Assembly: GCA_021292105.1 (NCBI GenBank) | Contig: CM037868.1 | Location: forward strand, 3,597,185-3,661,184 | Direction of reading: 5' to 3' | Length of the DNA: 64,000 nucleotides | Source: Anadara kagoshimensis | Taxonomy: Eukaryota; Mollusca; Bivalvia; Arcoida; Arcidae | Shown here: in pieces, positions 60,551-64,000 of the stretch | Layout of the letters: every line of letters begins with the position of its first letter | Position numbering within the stretch: position 1 is the stretch's first letter | Notes under the pieces: model-generated | Databases searched by the model: none | What the model saw: only the letters and a program-made list of their open reading frames with translations | What the model was told of the DNA's origin: nothing | Program-made: the position numbers and the translations under genes

Positions 60551-63335
60551 GTAAACTTTTACATTTTCATCTTCTTCTCACGAACCACTGGGCAGATTTC
60601 AACGAGACTTGGTCAGATGCATGTCTTGGTCGGTGCAATTCAAATTTGTTCGTGGTGTTGCCATGGCTACCATAACTAGGTCAAGGTGACCTAGGGGTGC
60701 AAAAATCTTAAAAAATCTTCTTCTCCGAAAGTATTGATTAGAGAAAAAATCTGATGTGATATTTGGCTTCTCTAGGGTCTTTAGCCTATAGTTTGTTCAT
60801 TTTGTGAAATTCGGACAAAAAATAGGTTACGCGTTTTTGCGTTTAATTTTGAAAAAATCGTAAAATAGCTTCAAATTGTTATAACTTGACTATTTGGCCA
60901 GACAATGACATGGGGTTTCAGTTTTGACATCTTCTTGTTAGTATCTTCAAATTGAGGTCAAGGTCAATTATGAAGGTCGTGACCTAATTTTTTTTACCTC
61001 TGATTATAATTATTATCTCGAAAACTATAAACTTTTTGTATAGGCATGTATATTAGAATGTTGTAGGTATTGATACAACAATCATTTTGGTGTATAGAAA
61101 AAGGTCATGGGTTCAAAGGTCAAGGTCACAGATGTAAAACAATACCAAAATGGTTACTTATCTCGAAAACTATAAACTTTTTGTATAGGCATTTATATTA
61201 GAATGTTGTAGGTATTGATACAACGATCATTTTGATATATAGAAAAAGGTCATGGGTTCAAAGGTCAAGGTCACAGATGCGAAACAATACGGAAATGTTT
61301 AATTATCTCGAAAACTATAAACTTTTTGTATAGGCATGTATATTAGAATGCTGTAGGTATTGATACAACGATCATTTTGATGTACAGAAAGAGGTCATGG
61401 GTTCAAAGGTCAAGGTCACAGATGCGAAACAATACGGAAATGTTTAATTATCTCGAAAACTATAAACTTTTTGTATAGGCATGTATATTAGAATGTTGTA
61501 GGTATTGATACAACGATCATTTTGATGTATAGAAAAAGGTCATGGGTTCAAAGGTCAAGGTCACAGATGCGAGACAATACCGAAATGGTTAATTATCTCG
61601 AAAACTATAAACTTTTTGTATAGGCATGTATATTAGAATGTTGTAGGTATTGATACAACAATCATTTTGATGTATAGAAAAAGGTCATGGGTTCAAAGGT
61701 CAAGGTCACGGATGCAAATCAATACCGAAATGGTTAATTATCTCGAAAACTATAAACTTTTTGTATAGGCATGTATATTAGAATGTTGTAGGTATTGATA
61801 CAATGATCATTTTGATGTATAGAAAAAGGTCATGGATTCAAAGGTCAAGGTCACAGATGCGAATCAATACCGAAATGGTTAATTATCTCGAAAACTATAA
61901 ACTTTTTGTATAGGCATGTATATTAGAATGTTGTAGGTATTGATACAATGATCATTTTGAGGTATAGAAAAAGGTCATGGGTTCAAAGGTCAAGGTCACA
62001 GATGCGAAAACAATACTGAAATGGTTAATTATCTTGAAAACTATAAAAGTTTTGTATAGGCATGTATATTAGAATGTTGTAGGTATTGATGCAATGATCA
62101 CTTTGATGTAAAGAAAAAATTCATTGGGGTTTAGTATTTATGTTTTCTTTAAATCTATCAGCTAGCCATTAGTTATCAGGTGAGCGTATAAGGCCCATGG
62201 GCCTCTTGTTTACATTAAACTACGACATTTAATCGCTCATGAATAGTGCATATGTCATGACATCTGATTACCTAATCATAATGTATAGCTATCCAAAACC
62301 GACATAGAATGTCGTCCTAAATTACGTTGTGCATTGCTATGTCGGGCAAGGCATAACATATTTAACATAAACTTTTTCGCAGTTCATTCAATATGCTATT
62401 CATGGCTCTCACTCATAACACTCATAAATGAATTTATTCAAATAGAATGTTATTTCTGTACGTCAGGATATATTTGCAAAGATGTAGGTTTTTTTGCGAT
62501 TTTTAAGGGTTGTTTTTACAGTCAAACATGTCTATAAAGGCTACCCAAGGAAACCAGAAAAAGTGGCCTTTATAGGCAGGCAGCCTTTATATACAGGTTT
62601 AAATAAAATGAATAAAGGAAAATTGGGATATAATTCTACTGGCCTTTATAAGCAGGTGGCCAATATATAGAGATGGCCTTTATAAGCAGATGGCCAATAT
62701 ATAGAGATGACCTTTATAAGCAGGTGGTCCTTATATAGAGATGACCTTTATAAGCAGCTAGCCTATATATAGAGATGGCCTTTATAAGCAGCTAGCCTAT
62801 ATATAGAGATGACCTTTATAAGCAGCTAGCCTATATATAGAGATGGCCTTTATAAGCAGCTGGCCCATATATAGAGATGGCCATTATAAGCAGCTGGCCC
62901 ATATATAGAGATAGCCTTTAATACAGGTTTGACTGTACTTCAATCTGTGTGAAAAATTTCCAGTGGTACTGAGCTTAAAACTAACAATAAAAAATAGTTT
63001 TGAAATGCTCTCTACCCCAACATTAATGACATTCACTTCAACAAATTTATCTAATCATGAAAATCATCCCTAGAAGTAATTTAAAGTATTTAAATAGACA
63101 AAACTACTCAATTGGAAATTTAGCAAGGGAAAATATTCAGGTTTTTTTACCATGAATATATTTTAAATTTGCCACATAAAAGTTCCTGATATATGAACAA
63201 TTGATTTTGTAGTGTTGATGTTATATCAGTGGCATGTGGCCCTAAACACGTGGCTGTAGTTGGTAGTGATGGAGAAATATTTACTTGGGGTAATGGAGGC
63301 GATGGTAGACTAGGACACGGTACAGAGGATGATGT
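26259..63335 (+). CDS. NEK8/9-like: NEK8/NEK9-like kinase with N-terminal DUF4347-like domain and RCC1 repeats (19 exons, 3' incomplete)
   Basis: The exons traced give ~774 codons with every intron GT-AG and every phase joining. Order: low-complexity 1-120; DUF4347-like domain ~121-265; NEK kinase ~304-560 with Gly loop GKGAYG (311-316), ATP-binding Lys333, Glu351, HRDLK 425-429, DFG 445-447 and GTPYYISPE 464-472; linker ~570-635; RCC1 repeats from ~636 onward. NEK8 and NEK9 are Ser/Thr kinases with C-terminal RCC1 propellers acting at cilia and in mitosis. Catalytic residues are complete, so an active kinase is expected. The N-lobe ([20 protein letters not shown]) looks NEK9-like while the C-lobe ([17 protein letters not shown]) looks NEK8-like, so I do not choose between them. 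No stop is reached; the propeller continues past the window. Confidence 0.9.
26484..27670. repeat. Intron 1 with tRNA-headed SINEs
   Basis: Two partial SINE bodies (about 26498-26610 and 26620-26720, motifs CATGGCAGGCATGG and AAAGAACCCTCCCTGCAC) and one nearly full SINE at 26885-27200. The latter has an A-box-like TAGCTCAGTTGGTAGAG, a B-box-like AGGTTCAACTGC and a tail GCCTATAGCTGGTGATGTAA ... ATTCTGGACTTGGGC. The same family recurs at 34608, 42745, 45435, 55015 and 59288. Confidence 0.6.
27671..27923 (+). CDS. NEK8/9-like: NEK-like gene exon 2 (start of DUF4347-like domain)
   Basis: Acceptor ATTCAG|CTAGG, donor ATGG|GTAAGT, phase 0 to 1, residues 76-159. An acidic stretch ([14 protein letters not shown]) is followed by [19 protein letters not shown] and [18 protein letters not shown]. 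These look like the first two beta strands of an alpha/beta domain. Confidence 0.8.
28416..29995 (+). mobile_element. Helentron/HINE-like element, AGCTCACCTGAGCC family (copy H2), in intron 2
   Basis: Left end TTTTTAGCTCACCTGAGCC with hairpin GAGCCAAAGGCTC. The right end has CAGGTGAGCG (inverse of the left end), then palindrome GGCCCATGGGCC, then TCTTGTTT. The interior has five or so ~145-bp repeats containing TTCAAAGGTCAAGGTCA and AAACTTTTTGTATAGGCATG. No coding. Confidence 0.65.
30067..30167 (+). CDS. NEK8/9-like: NEK-like gene exon 3
   Basis: Acceptor TTTTTCAG|CACTT, donor AAAAG|GTCAGT, phase 1 to 0, residues 160-193. Encodes [20 protein letters not shown] followed by [24 protein letters not shown](I)G occupies the place of the IhIVSHG motif in DUF4347 proteins, with Cys180 where the His would be. 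Confidence 0.85.
30188..30945 (+). repeat. 76-bp minisatellite, ~10 copies, in intron 3
   Basis: Unit GTCTTAGTGAGGGGATAAAG ... TCCGTCCATCCCGTCTGTCTG, starts at 30281, 30357, 30433 (exact 76-bp steps). It begins only ~20 bp after the exon 3 donor. Confidence 0.9.
31068..31562. mobile_element. 495-bp TIR element, copy 1 of 3
   Basis: Begins AGGTCTCATTAAACACTTC and ends GAAGTGTTTAATGAGACCT, a perfect 19-bp terminal inverted repeat. Right flank TTAA, left flank TTCA. No coding. It forms a non-autonomous MITE-like element at the head of the 1,460-bp tandem duplication. Confidence 0.8.
32528..33022. mobile_element. 495-bp TIR element, copy 2 of 3
   Basis: Same termini as copy 1, flanked on both sides by TTAA (CTTAAGGTCTC ... 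GAGACCTTAAG). TTAA target duplication is typical of piggyBac-type insertion, but the terminal sequence is not the usual CCC start, so the superfamily stays open. Confidence 0.75.
33988..34482. mobile_element. 495-bp TIR element, copy 3 of 3
   Basis: Left flank TTAA, right flank TCAA. The outer flanks of the array (TTCA left, TCAA right) differ from the inner TTAA ones. Confidence 0.75.
34608..34760 (+). repeat. SINE fragment (body and tail)
   Basis: TTGTCATGGCAGGCCTAGCA, AAAGAACCCTCCCTGCAC, AATAGCTGGTGATGTC and ATATTCTAGACTGGGCG match the 3' half of the 26885 SINE. Confidence 0.6.
34780..36000 (-). repeat. Minisatellite expansion of the TACAGTC MITE, in intron 3
   Basis: The array starts with recognisable MITE sequence (AGGCCAACTAAGGAAACCAG ...). 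It then expands into ~20 units of two mixed types: ~51 bp GCAGGTGGTCTTTATATAGA ... CAGGTTTGACTGTATAA, and ~19 bp TATATAGAGGTGGCCTT. The open frame at 34979-35248 is an artefact. Confidence 0.85.
36136..36309 (+). CDS. NEK8/9-like: NEK-like gene exon 4
   Basis: Acceptor TTTACAG|GTCG, donor ACTCAG|GTAATT, phase 0 to 0, residues 194-251. Contains [13 protein letters not shown] and [20 protein letters not shown]. The FFAC(231)S-x-V pattern followed by a Gly and an amphipathic helix corresponds to the lYGCdvA...G motif of DUF4347/caspase-like folds. Confidence 0.9.
36310..37371. repeat. Intron 4 with a hairpin-ended repeat
   Basis: At about 37045-37325 lies a repeat starting TGTGAGCCACAAGCTCACA (palindrome) and ending with CACTTTTTAAGC ... 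GGGGTATAAA. An inverted copy is at 54057-54330 in intron 15. The rest has no recognised feature. Confidence 0.6.
37372..37451 (+). CDS. NEK8/9-like: NEK-like gene exon 5
   Basis: Acceptor TTTATAG|ATGCC, donor CCCAT|GTAGGT, phase 0 to 2, residues 252-277. [18 protein letters not shown] corresponds to the closing strand of the DUF4347-like domain (bacterial members have a gadVaAS-type motif here). Confidence 0.85.
38129..38395 (+). pseudogene. Penelope 3'-end fragment in intron 5
   Basis: Matches 17735-18003: the C-terminal RT codons ([30 protein letters not shown]) and the tail with GTAGCTAGCTAAACAGGAG and TTTTTACTTTGC. 5'-truncated. Confidence 0.75.
38396..38577 (+). mobile_element. TACAGTC/GACTGTA MITE, near full-length
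   Basis: Starts TACAGTCCAACCTGTCTTAA and ends GGTGGCCTTTATAGACAGG + TTTGACTGCA. The two ends are inverted repeats of ~28 bp beginning at a TA, as in Tc1/mariner-derived MITEs. The middle has ATTCTTTATTCATATTATTTG-like sequence. This is the cleanest copy of a family also at 40486, 41857, 43118, 49251, 49816, 59893 and 62518. Confidence 0.8.
38726..38829 (+). CDS. NEK8/9-like: NEK-like gene exon 6 (kinase start)
   Basis: Acceptor TTTTACAG|GAATT, donor GAAAAG|GTAACT, phase 2 to 1, residues 278-312. Encodes [15 protein letters not shown], then FEKIQTVGK, the first strand of the kinase and the start of the glycine loop, completed in exon 7. Confidence 0.92.
39868..40043 (+). repeat. 23-bp minisatellite, ~7 copies
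   Basis: Unit AGATTGTGATACTGGGGTCA + GGG, lying directly before a decayed duplicate of exon 7. Confidence 0.85.
40094..40150 (+). pseudogene. Decayed duplicate of exon 7
   Basis: Preceded by the same acceptor context (TTATTATTAG|GTGCCTA). It encodes [16 protein letters not shown], then runs into unrelated sequence and a stop (WLI*), with no proper donor. It lies 150 bp upstream of the real exon. Confidence 0.85.
40244..40359 (+). CDS. NEK8/9-like: NEK-like gene exon 7
   Basis: Acceptor ATTATTAG|GTGCC, donor AATGAG|GTAAAT, phase 1 to 0, residues 313-351. [12 protein letters not shown] finishes the glycine loop. VILKE supplies the ATP-contacting Lys333 and LNE the helix-C Glu351. Confidence 0.95.
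40486..40630 (-). mobile_element. TACAGTC MITE copy (degenerate)
   Basis: Reverse-oriented family member: AAGGAACCAGTAAAAGTGG ... AGGCAGGTTGGAGTGTA. Confidence 0.6.
41112..41298 (+). pseudogene. Two partial duplicates of exon 8 (41112 and 41206)
   Basis: Each copy repeats the acceptor tract TTTTTGTTTTAG and the exon start GTGAGCATACTGG(C/A)CATG, encoding VSIL(A/D)[11 protein letters not shown], then fades into intron sequence. Spacing to the real exon is 94 and 93 bp. The last codons are diverged and no donor at the correct position remains. Confidence 0.9.
41299..41402 (+). CDS. NEK8/9-like: NEK-like gene exon 8
   Basis: Acceptor TTTTAG|GTGAGC, donor GGAGG|GTAAGA, phase 0 to 2, residues 352-385. 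[19 protein letters not shown] and [12 protein letters not shown] form the hinge region. The exon begins with GTGAGC, itself a good 5' splice consensus. Confidence 0.95.
41857..42245 (+). mobile_element. TACAGTC MITE with internal tandem expansion
   Basis: Starts TACAGCCCAACCTGCCTTAA and ends AGACAGGTTTGACTGTA. The 3' portion (CACCTGCCCATAAAGGCCAC ... GACAGGTTTGACTGTACC) is repeated about four times (~64-75 bp). Minus-strand open frames here are artefacts. Confidence 0.8.
42331..42450 (+). CDS. NEK8/9-like: NEK-like gene exon 9
   Basis: Acceptor TTTTTTTCAG|GACG, donor CACAG|GTAAAC, phase 2 to 2, residues 386-425. Ends ...[11 protein letters not shown], with the Arg of HRD completed in exon 10. 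Confidence 0.95.
42745..42955 (-). repeat. SINE copy (antisense)
   Basis: Reverse complement of the 26885 family: AATATTTCACTTATATTGAG, ATGTCACCAGCTATAG, then body; the tRNA head is weak. Confidence 0.55.
43077..43370 (+). mobile_element. TACAGTC MITE copy with 5' duplication
   Basis: AGATACTGGTAATGGAACCC plus the MITE start (TACAGTCCAAC) is duplicated at 43077 and 43155. The second copy continues into a standard MITE ending AGACAGGTTTGAATGTA. Confidence 0.65.
43577..43755. mobile_element. Small MITE, CTATGTTTCCA termini
   Basis: CTATGTTTCCA at the left and TGGAAACATAG at the right form an 11-bp perfect inverted repeat about 180 bp apart, with an AT-rich interior containing further inverted segments. 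Confidence 0.55.
44014..44127. mobile_element. Small MITE, GTACAGGGCACTAT termini
   Basis: Inverted arms of ~33 bp: GTACAGGGCACTATCAGG ... GACTGGC matches the complement of GCCAGTCCAT ... ATAGTGTCCTGTAC with a few mismatches; total ~114 bp. Confidence 0.65.
44240..44381 (+). CDS. NEK8/9-like: NEK-like gene exon 10
   Basis: Acceptor TTTTTACAG|AGATT, donor GAAATG|GTAATA, phase 2 to 0, residues 426-473. Contains DLKTANIFL, the metal-binding DFG (VGDFGISK) and the P+1/activation segment [13 protein letters not shown]. All catalytic residues are intact. Confidence 0.97.
44773..44834 (+). pseudogene. Decayed duplicate of exon 11
   Basis: TGTGAAGGTAAATGGTTCAA then TGACAAGTCAGACATGTCAG aligns base by base with exon 11 (TGTGAGGGTAAACCGTACAA ...). 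The acceptor AG is lost and stops follow. The ATT-rich tract before it also resembles the one before the real exon, so the duplication included flanking intron. Confidence 0.8.
44867..45441. mobile_element. CAGGGCTCAAAGT-ended MITE
   Basis: CAGGGCTCAAAGT at 44867 and ACTTTGAGCCCTG ending at about 45441 are perfect inverted repeats. The interior repeats GGCGACCAAATTT-type sequence. A possible 5-bp TGTAA duplication flanks it. The ends resemble hAT-type termini, but an 8-bp duplication is not visible. Confidence 0.7.
45438..45665 (-). repeat. SINE copy (antisense)
   Basis: GAATATTTCACTTATACTGA, ATGTCACCAGCTACAGG and GACCTCGTTTATTTTAAGTT match the complement of the SINE family. It abuts an (ATT)~16 microsatellite (45676-45718) that runs to within a few bases of the exon 11 acceptor. 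Confidence 0.6.
45726..45854 (+). CDS. NEK8/9-like: NEK-like gene exon 11
   Basis: Acceptor TTTCAG|TGTGAG, donor ATGAAG|GTAACT, phase 0 to 0, residues 474-516. [20 protein letters not shown] is the kinase subdomain IX signature and is very NEK8-like. Confidence 0.97.
46529..46654 (+). CDS. NEK8/9-like: NEK-like gene exon 12
   Basis: Acceptor AACTTTTAG|GGTC, donor CCTGAG|GTAATG, phase 0 to 0, residues 517-558. [16 protein letters not shown] is the terminal kinase motif with the invariant Arg. Confidence 0.96.
47005..47099 (+). CDS. NEK8/9-like: NEK-like gene exon 13
   Basis: Acceptor TTTTACTAG|GTTTTG, donor ACAAG|GTAATT, phase 0 to 2, residues 559-589. [20 protein letters not shown] is followed by the basic RSKKKTR. 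Start of the linker between kinase and propeller. Confidence 0.9.
47465..47482 (+). CDS. NEK8/9-like: Possible 18-nt microexon 14
   Basis: AATATAG|AGATTCTTTGGATAAAAG|GTAGAG, symmetric phase 2-2, adds RDSLDK. Inclusion is optional for the frame (exon 13 can join 15 or 16 directly). Only splice-like borders support it. Confidence 0.4.
47560..47790 (+). repeat. ~27-bp minisatellite, ~8 copies
   Basis: Unit CTGCGGGACTGTTGTAACAT + TTTTTTGT with variants of 24-29 bp. Confidence 0.85.
48043..48081 (+). CDS. NEK8/9-like: Probable exon 15 (39 nt)
   Basis: Acceptor GTTTATCAG|TTTATC, donor CACAG|GTAGGG, symmetric phase 2-2, adds [13 protein letters not shown]. Probably an alternative cassette; supported only by splice borders and phase. 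Confidence 0.5.
48715..49080 (+). repeat. ~36-bp minisatellite, ~10 copies
   Basis: Unit GCCACCACAATTTTCATGG + TTCCAGTTTTGTTGCTTT in intron 15, with progressive divergence to the right. Open frames on both strands are artefacts. Confidence 0.85.
49251..49487 (+). mobile_element. TACAGTC MITE copy
   Basis: TACAGTCCAACCTGCCTTTA ... GGCCTTTATAGTCAGGTTTA, with a partial internal duplication of the right end. Confidence 0.7.
49816..50057 (+). mobile_element. TACAGTC MITE copy with duplicated 3' part
   Basis: TACAGTCCAACCTGCCTTAA ... AGACAGGTTTGACTGTA, followed by a second ~67-bp 3' unit ending AGACAGGTTTCACTGTA. Confidence 0.7.
51065..53230 (+). mobile_element. Helentron/HINE-like element, copy H3, in intron 15
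   Basis: Same ends as H2 (AGCTCACCTGAGCC ... CAGGTGAGCG ... GGCCCATGGGCC TCTTG). It has about ten ~145-bp internal repeats against five or so in H2, so the length difference is in the array. Many single-base gaps relative to H2 suggest either old decay or sequencing-homopolymer errors. Confidence 0.65.
54057..54330 (-). repeat. Inverted copy of the 37045 hairpin-ended repeat
   Basis: TATACCCCTGGCTTAAAAAG ... TGTGAGCTTGTGGCTCACA matches the complement of 37045-37325. Confidence 0.75.
55015..55270 (-). repeat. SINE copy (antisense) with tRNA head
   Basis: The complement of 55200-55262 gives TAGTTCAGTTGGTAGAGTGC and TTGGGAGGTTAATTCC, A- and B-box-like. The body and tail match the 26885 family. 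Not a functional tRNA. Confidence 0.7.
55586..55624 (+). repeat. Poly(G) run of ~39
   Basis: Uninterrupted G tract in intron 15, potentially G-quadruplex forming and prone to length errors. A shorter run of ~21 G lies at 40792-40812. Confidence 0.9.
55638..56535 (+). repeat. Penelope-tail-derived minisatellites (73-bp and 49-bp units)
   Basis: The first ~70 bp (CCTAACTTGTCAG ... TCTGGATTGTGATT) match the Penelope tail at 17937-18000. Then ~6 copies of a 73-bp unit (GTATGTTTGTTTTGATTTGA ... TTACCTTATTTGGACATGG) and ~7 copies of a 49-bp unit (GTATGTTTGTTTTTACTTTG CTTCTGGATTGTG...). Both share ACATGGATTAGTATGTTTG. Confidence 0.85.
56718..56796 (+). CDS. NEK8/9-like: NEK-like gene exon 16
   Basis: Acceptor GTATTTTAG|GTCACT, donor GACAG|GTAAAT, phase 2 to 0, residues 609-635: [18 protein letters not shown] then PPKIKIRQ. 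It joins directly to exon 17 in frame. The 3' part is the founder of the tandem array that follows. Confidence 0.88.
56797..58525 (+). repeat. Tandem array of 18 partial exon-16 copies with splice borders
   Basis: Period 92-102 bp. Each unit contains ACATCAG, a 63-nt segment in the gene's frame ending ...[10 protein letters not shown], and donor CAG|GTAAATAT followed by a (TA)n stretch. Only the second unit (56830-56893) has an indel inside the 63 nt. All other length changes sit in the TA-rich part. Confidence 0.95.
59093..59247 (+). CDS. NEK8/9-like: NEK-like gene exon 17 (RCC1 repeat)
   Basis: Acceptor TATTGTAG|GTGGCAG, donor TCCAG|GTAAGT, phase 0 to 2, residues 636-686. [20 protein letters not shown] and [12 protein letters not shown] are a canonical RCC1 blade (G-x-x-H ... 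W-G-x-G-x-x-G-Q-L-G-H-G). Confidence 0.96.
59288..59655 (+). repeat. SINE, near full-length, in intron 17
   Basis: tRNA-like head with A box CATGGCTCAGTTGTTAGAGC and a perfect B box GGGTTCGAACCC (59312-59385), the conserved body (AAGCACTTGG, CATGGCAGG, TTCCCTGCACATTG) and tail ACCTATAGCTAGTGACG ... ATTCTTTACTGGGA. Best-preserved member of the family in the window. Confidence 0.8.
59712..59852 (+). CDS. NEK8/9-like: NEK-like gene exon 18 (RCC1 repeat)
   Basis: Acceptor TTTTTGTAG|AGCCTG, donor CTAAG|GTAAGA, phase 2 to 2, residues 687-733. [20 protein letters not shown] then [13 protein letters not shown], matching the NEK8/NEK9 blade with GCLGHG. Confidence 0.96.
59893..60312 (+). mobile_element. 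TACAGTC MITE fragments in intron 18
   Basis: Left-end sequence at 59893-59965 (AGACCACCTTTATATATA ...) and right-end sequence at 60240-60312 (TTTTATAGACAGGTTTGACTG) are separated by ~270 bp of unrelated sequence, suggesting an insertion into a MITE. Confidence 0.5.
60460..62211 (+). mobile_element. Helentron/HINE-like element, copy H4, in intron 18
   Basis: Ends AGCTCACCTGAGCC and CAGGTGAGCG ... GGCCCATGGGCC TCTTGTTT. It has about eight 145-bp units (e.g. 61103, 61248), each with GGTCATGGGTTCAAAGGTCA plus AGGTCA. A (GTC)n run lies near the left end. Confidence 0.65.
62518..62937 (-). mobile_element. TACAGTC MITE with internal tandem expansion
   Basis: Starts ACAGTCAAACATGTCTATAA, ends AATACAGGTTTGACTGTA. 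The middle is ~8 copies of a ~34-bp unit GGCCTTTATAAGCAGCTAGC + CTATATATAGAGAT. Confidence 0.8.
63213..63335 (+). CDS. NEK8/9-like: NEK-like gene exon 19 (RCC1 repeat)
   Basis: Acceptor ATTTTGTAG|TGTTG, donor GATGT|GTAAGT, phase 2 to 2, residues 734-774. [20 protein letters not shown] and [14 protein letters not shown] form another RCC1 blade. The gene continues beyond 64000. Confidence 0.95.
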
Positions 63336-63476
63336 GTAAGTAAGGGAGATAATTACTACAGGAAGTCTTATCTTACCTACATGTAAATATCCCTCTCTAT
63401 CTTGTTCATAATTTTTAAATCAACAAAATTTGTAATTCTTTTTTGCAAGAAATATCTTTCACCCTCCTTCAATCCC

Positions 63477-63478
<2 letters not shown>

Positions 63479-63514
<36 letters not shown>
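63479..63514 (+). repeat. (CT)n microsatellite
   Basis: About 18 CT dinucleotides in intron 19. Confidence 0.95.
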
Positions 63515-63516
<2 letters not shown>

Positions 63517-63692
63517 AAGACATTGTCTACAATTGTTAAATTGACAAAATTCATAATAATTTTTTTTGCCTCCTATTTCTGATTTTTAAAATTAAAATGT
63601 TTAATGGACAAGTGACATTCAGTCTGTTATTTCAAATTTTATCTCGGATAATTTATTCATTAATATAGAAATGAAATTGATTTTTTCTTTTT

Positions 63693-64000
63693 AGCTCACC
63701 ATGCTCACCTGGCCAAACGCCATGTGAGCTTTTGCCATCACTTGGCGTCCGTCGTCGTCCGTCCGTAAACTTTTCACATTTTGACTATCTCCTCTGACAC
63801 CACCAATTTTAACCAAACTTTACAGGAATGATGTATGGAAGGTCCTTTACTTAGATGGCCGAAATTTTTTTGATCCGCCAAAAAACATGGCTGCCAGCGC
63901 AGAAGATAGTTTAACATTGGACCCTATGGGAAAAATGCATTTTTGACTATTTCCTCAGAAATGACTGAAGCAAATTTAACCAAACTTTACAGGAATGGTG
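63693..64000 (+). mobile_element. Helentron/HINE-like element, copy H5, cut by window edge
   Basis: Left end AGCTCACCATGCTCACCTGGCC, then GCCATGTGAGCTTTTGCCAT and the AACCAAACTTTACAGGAATG blocks of the H1 family. The left end carries a duplicated GCTCACC. Confidence 0.65.

Overview
This is an AT-rich, intron-rich, repeat-saturated eukaryotic nuclear segment. It most likely comes from a bivalve or another lophotrochozoan. The evidence is GT-AG split exons of an animal NEK8/NEK9-type kinase, several transposon families with Helentron/HINE-like architecture, Penelope-like retroelements, tRNA-headed SINEs and many minisatellites. There are no operons and no bacterial-style genes, and species assignment is inference.

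Layout. 0-21 kb is essentially mobile DNA. It holds three direct repeats of a 2-3 kb unit (0.6-6.5 kb, again at 14.6-16.7 kb) leading into two broken Penelope-like reverse transcriptase copies (6.55-7.6 and 16.66-17.8 kb). It also holds a 1.9 kb Helentron-like insertion with its empty site preserved in the second copy, a ~186 bp satellite, a complete but dead 1.27 kb mariner with TA target sites, a long near-perfect palindrome, and a 5'-truncated frameshifted non-LTR retrotransposon on the minus strand (19.5-21.2 kb). 21.8-25.9 kb is a hub of three abutting tandem arrays (49 bp, 30 bp, 18/21 bp units). The last spans ~3.1 kb and keeps nearly all six frames open for purely arithmetical reasons.

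26.26-63.34 kb (and beyond the right edge) is one plus-strand gene. I could trace 19 coding exons whose phases join without a break (2,324 nt, about 774 codons, no stop reached). The product has a ~120-residue low-complexity N-terminus and then a ~145-residue domain. By eye that domain resembles the bacterial DUF4347 / caspase-like fold, with the Cys position kept and the His position replaced by Cys. It is followed by a complete NEK-type kinase domain, a short linker and the first RCC1 repeats. Orthologous NEK8/NEK9 proteins start almost directly with the kinase, so the N-terminal fusion is the most novel biological object here.

The gene's introns are swollen with Helentron-like elements carrying AGGTCA-rich 145 bp repeats, a TACAGTC/GACTGTA MITE family that has repeatedly expanded into minisatellites, SINEs, and an exact 1,460 bp tandem duplication of a 495 bp TIR element. 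At least four coding exons have decayed or partial duplicates lying next to them. The most striking is exon 16, whose 3' part with splice donor is repeated 18 times in tandem; 17 of those copies keep a 63-nt in-frame segment bounded by AG and GT.
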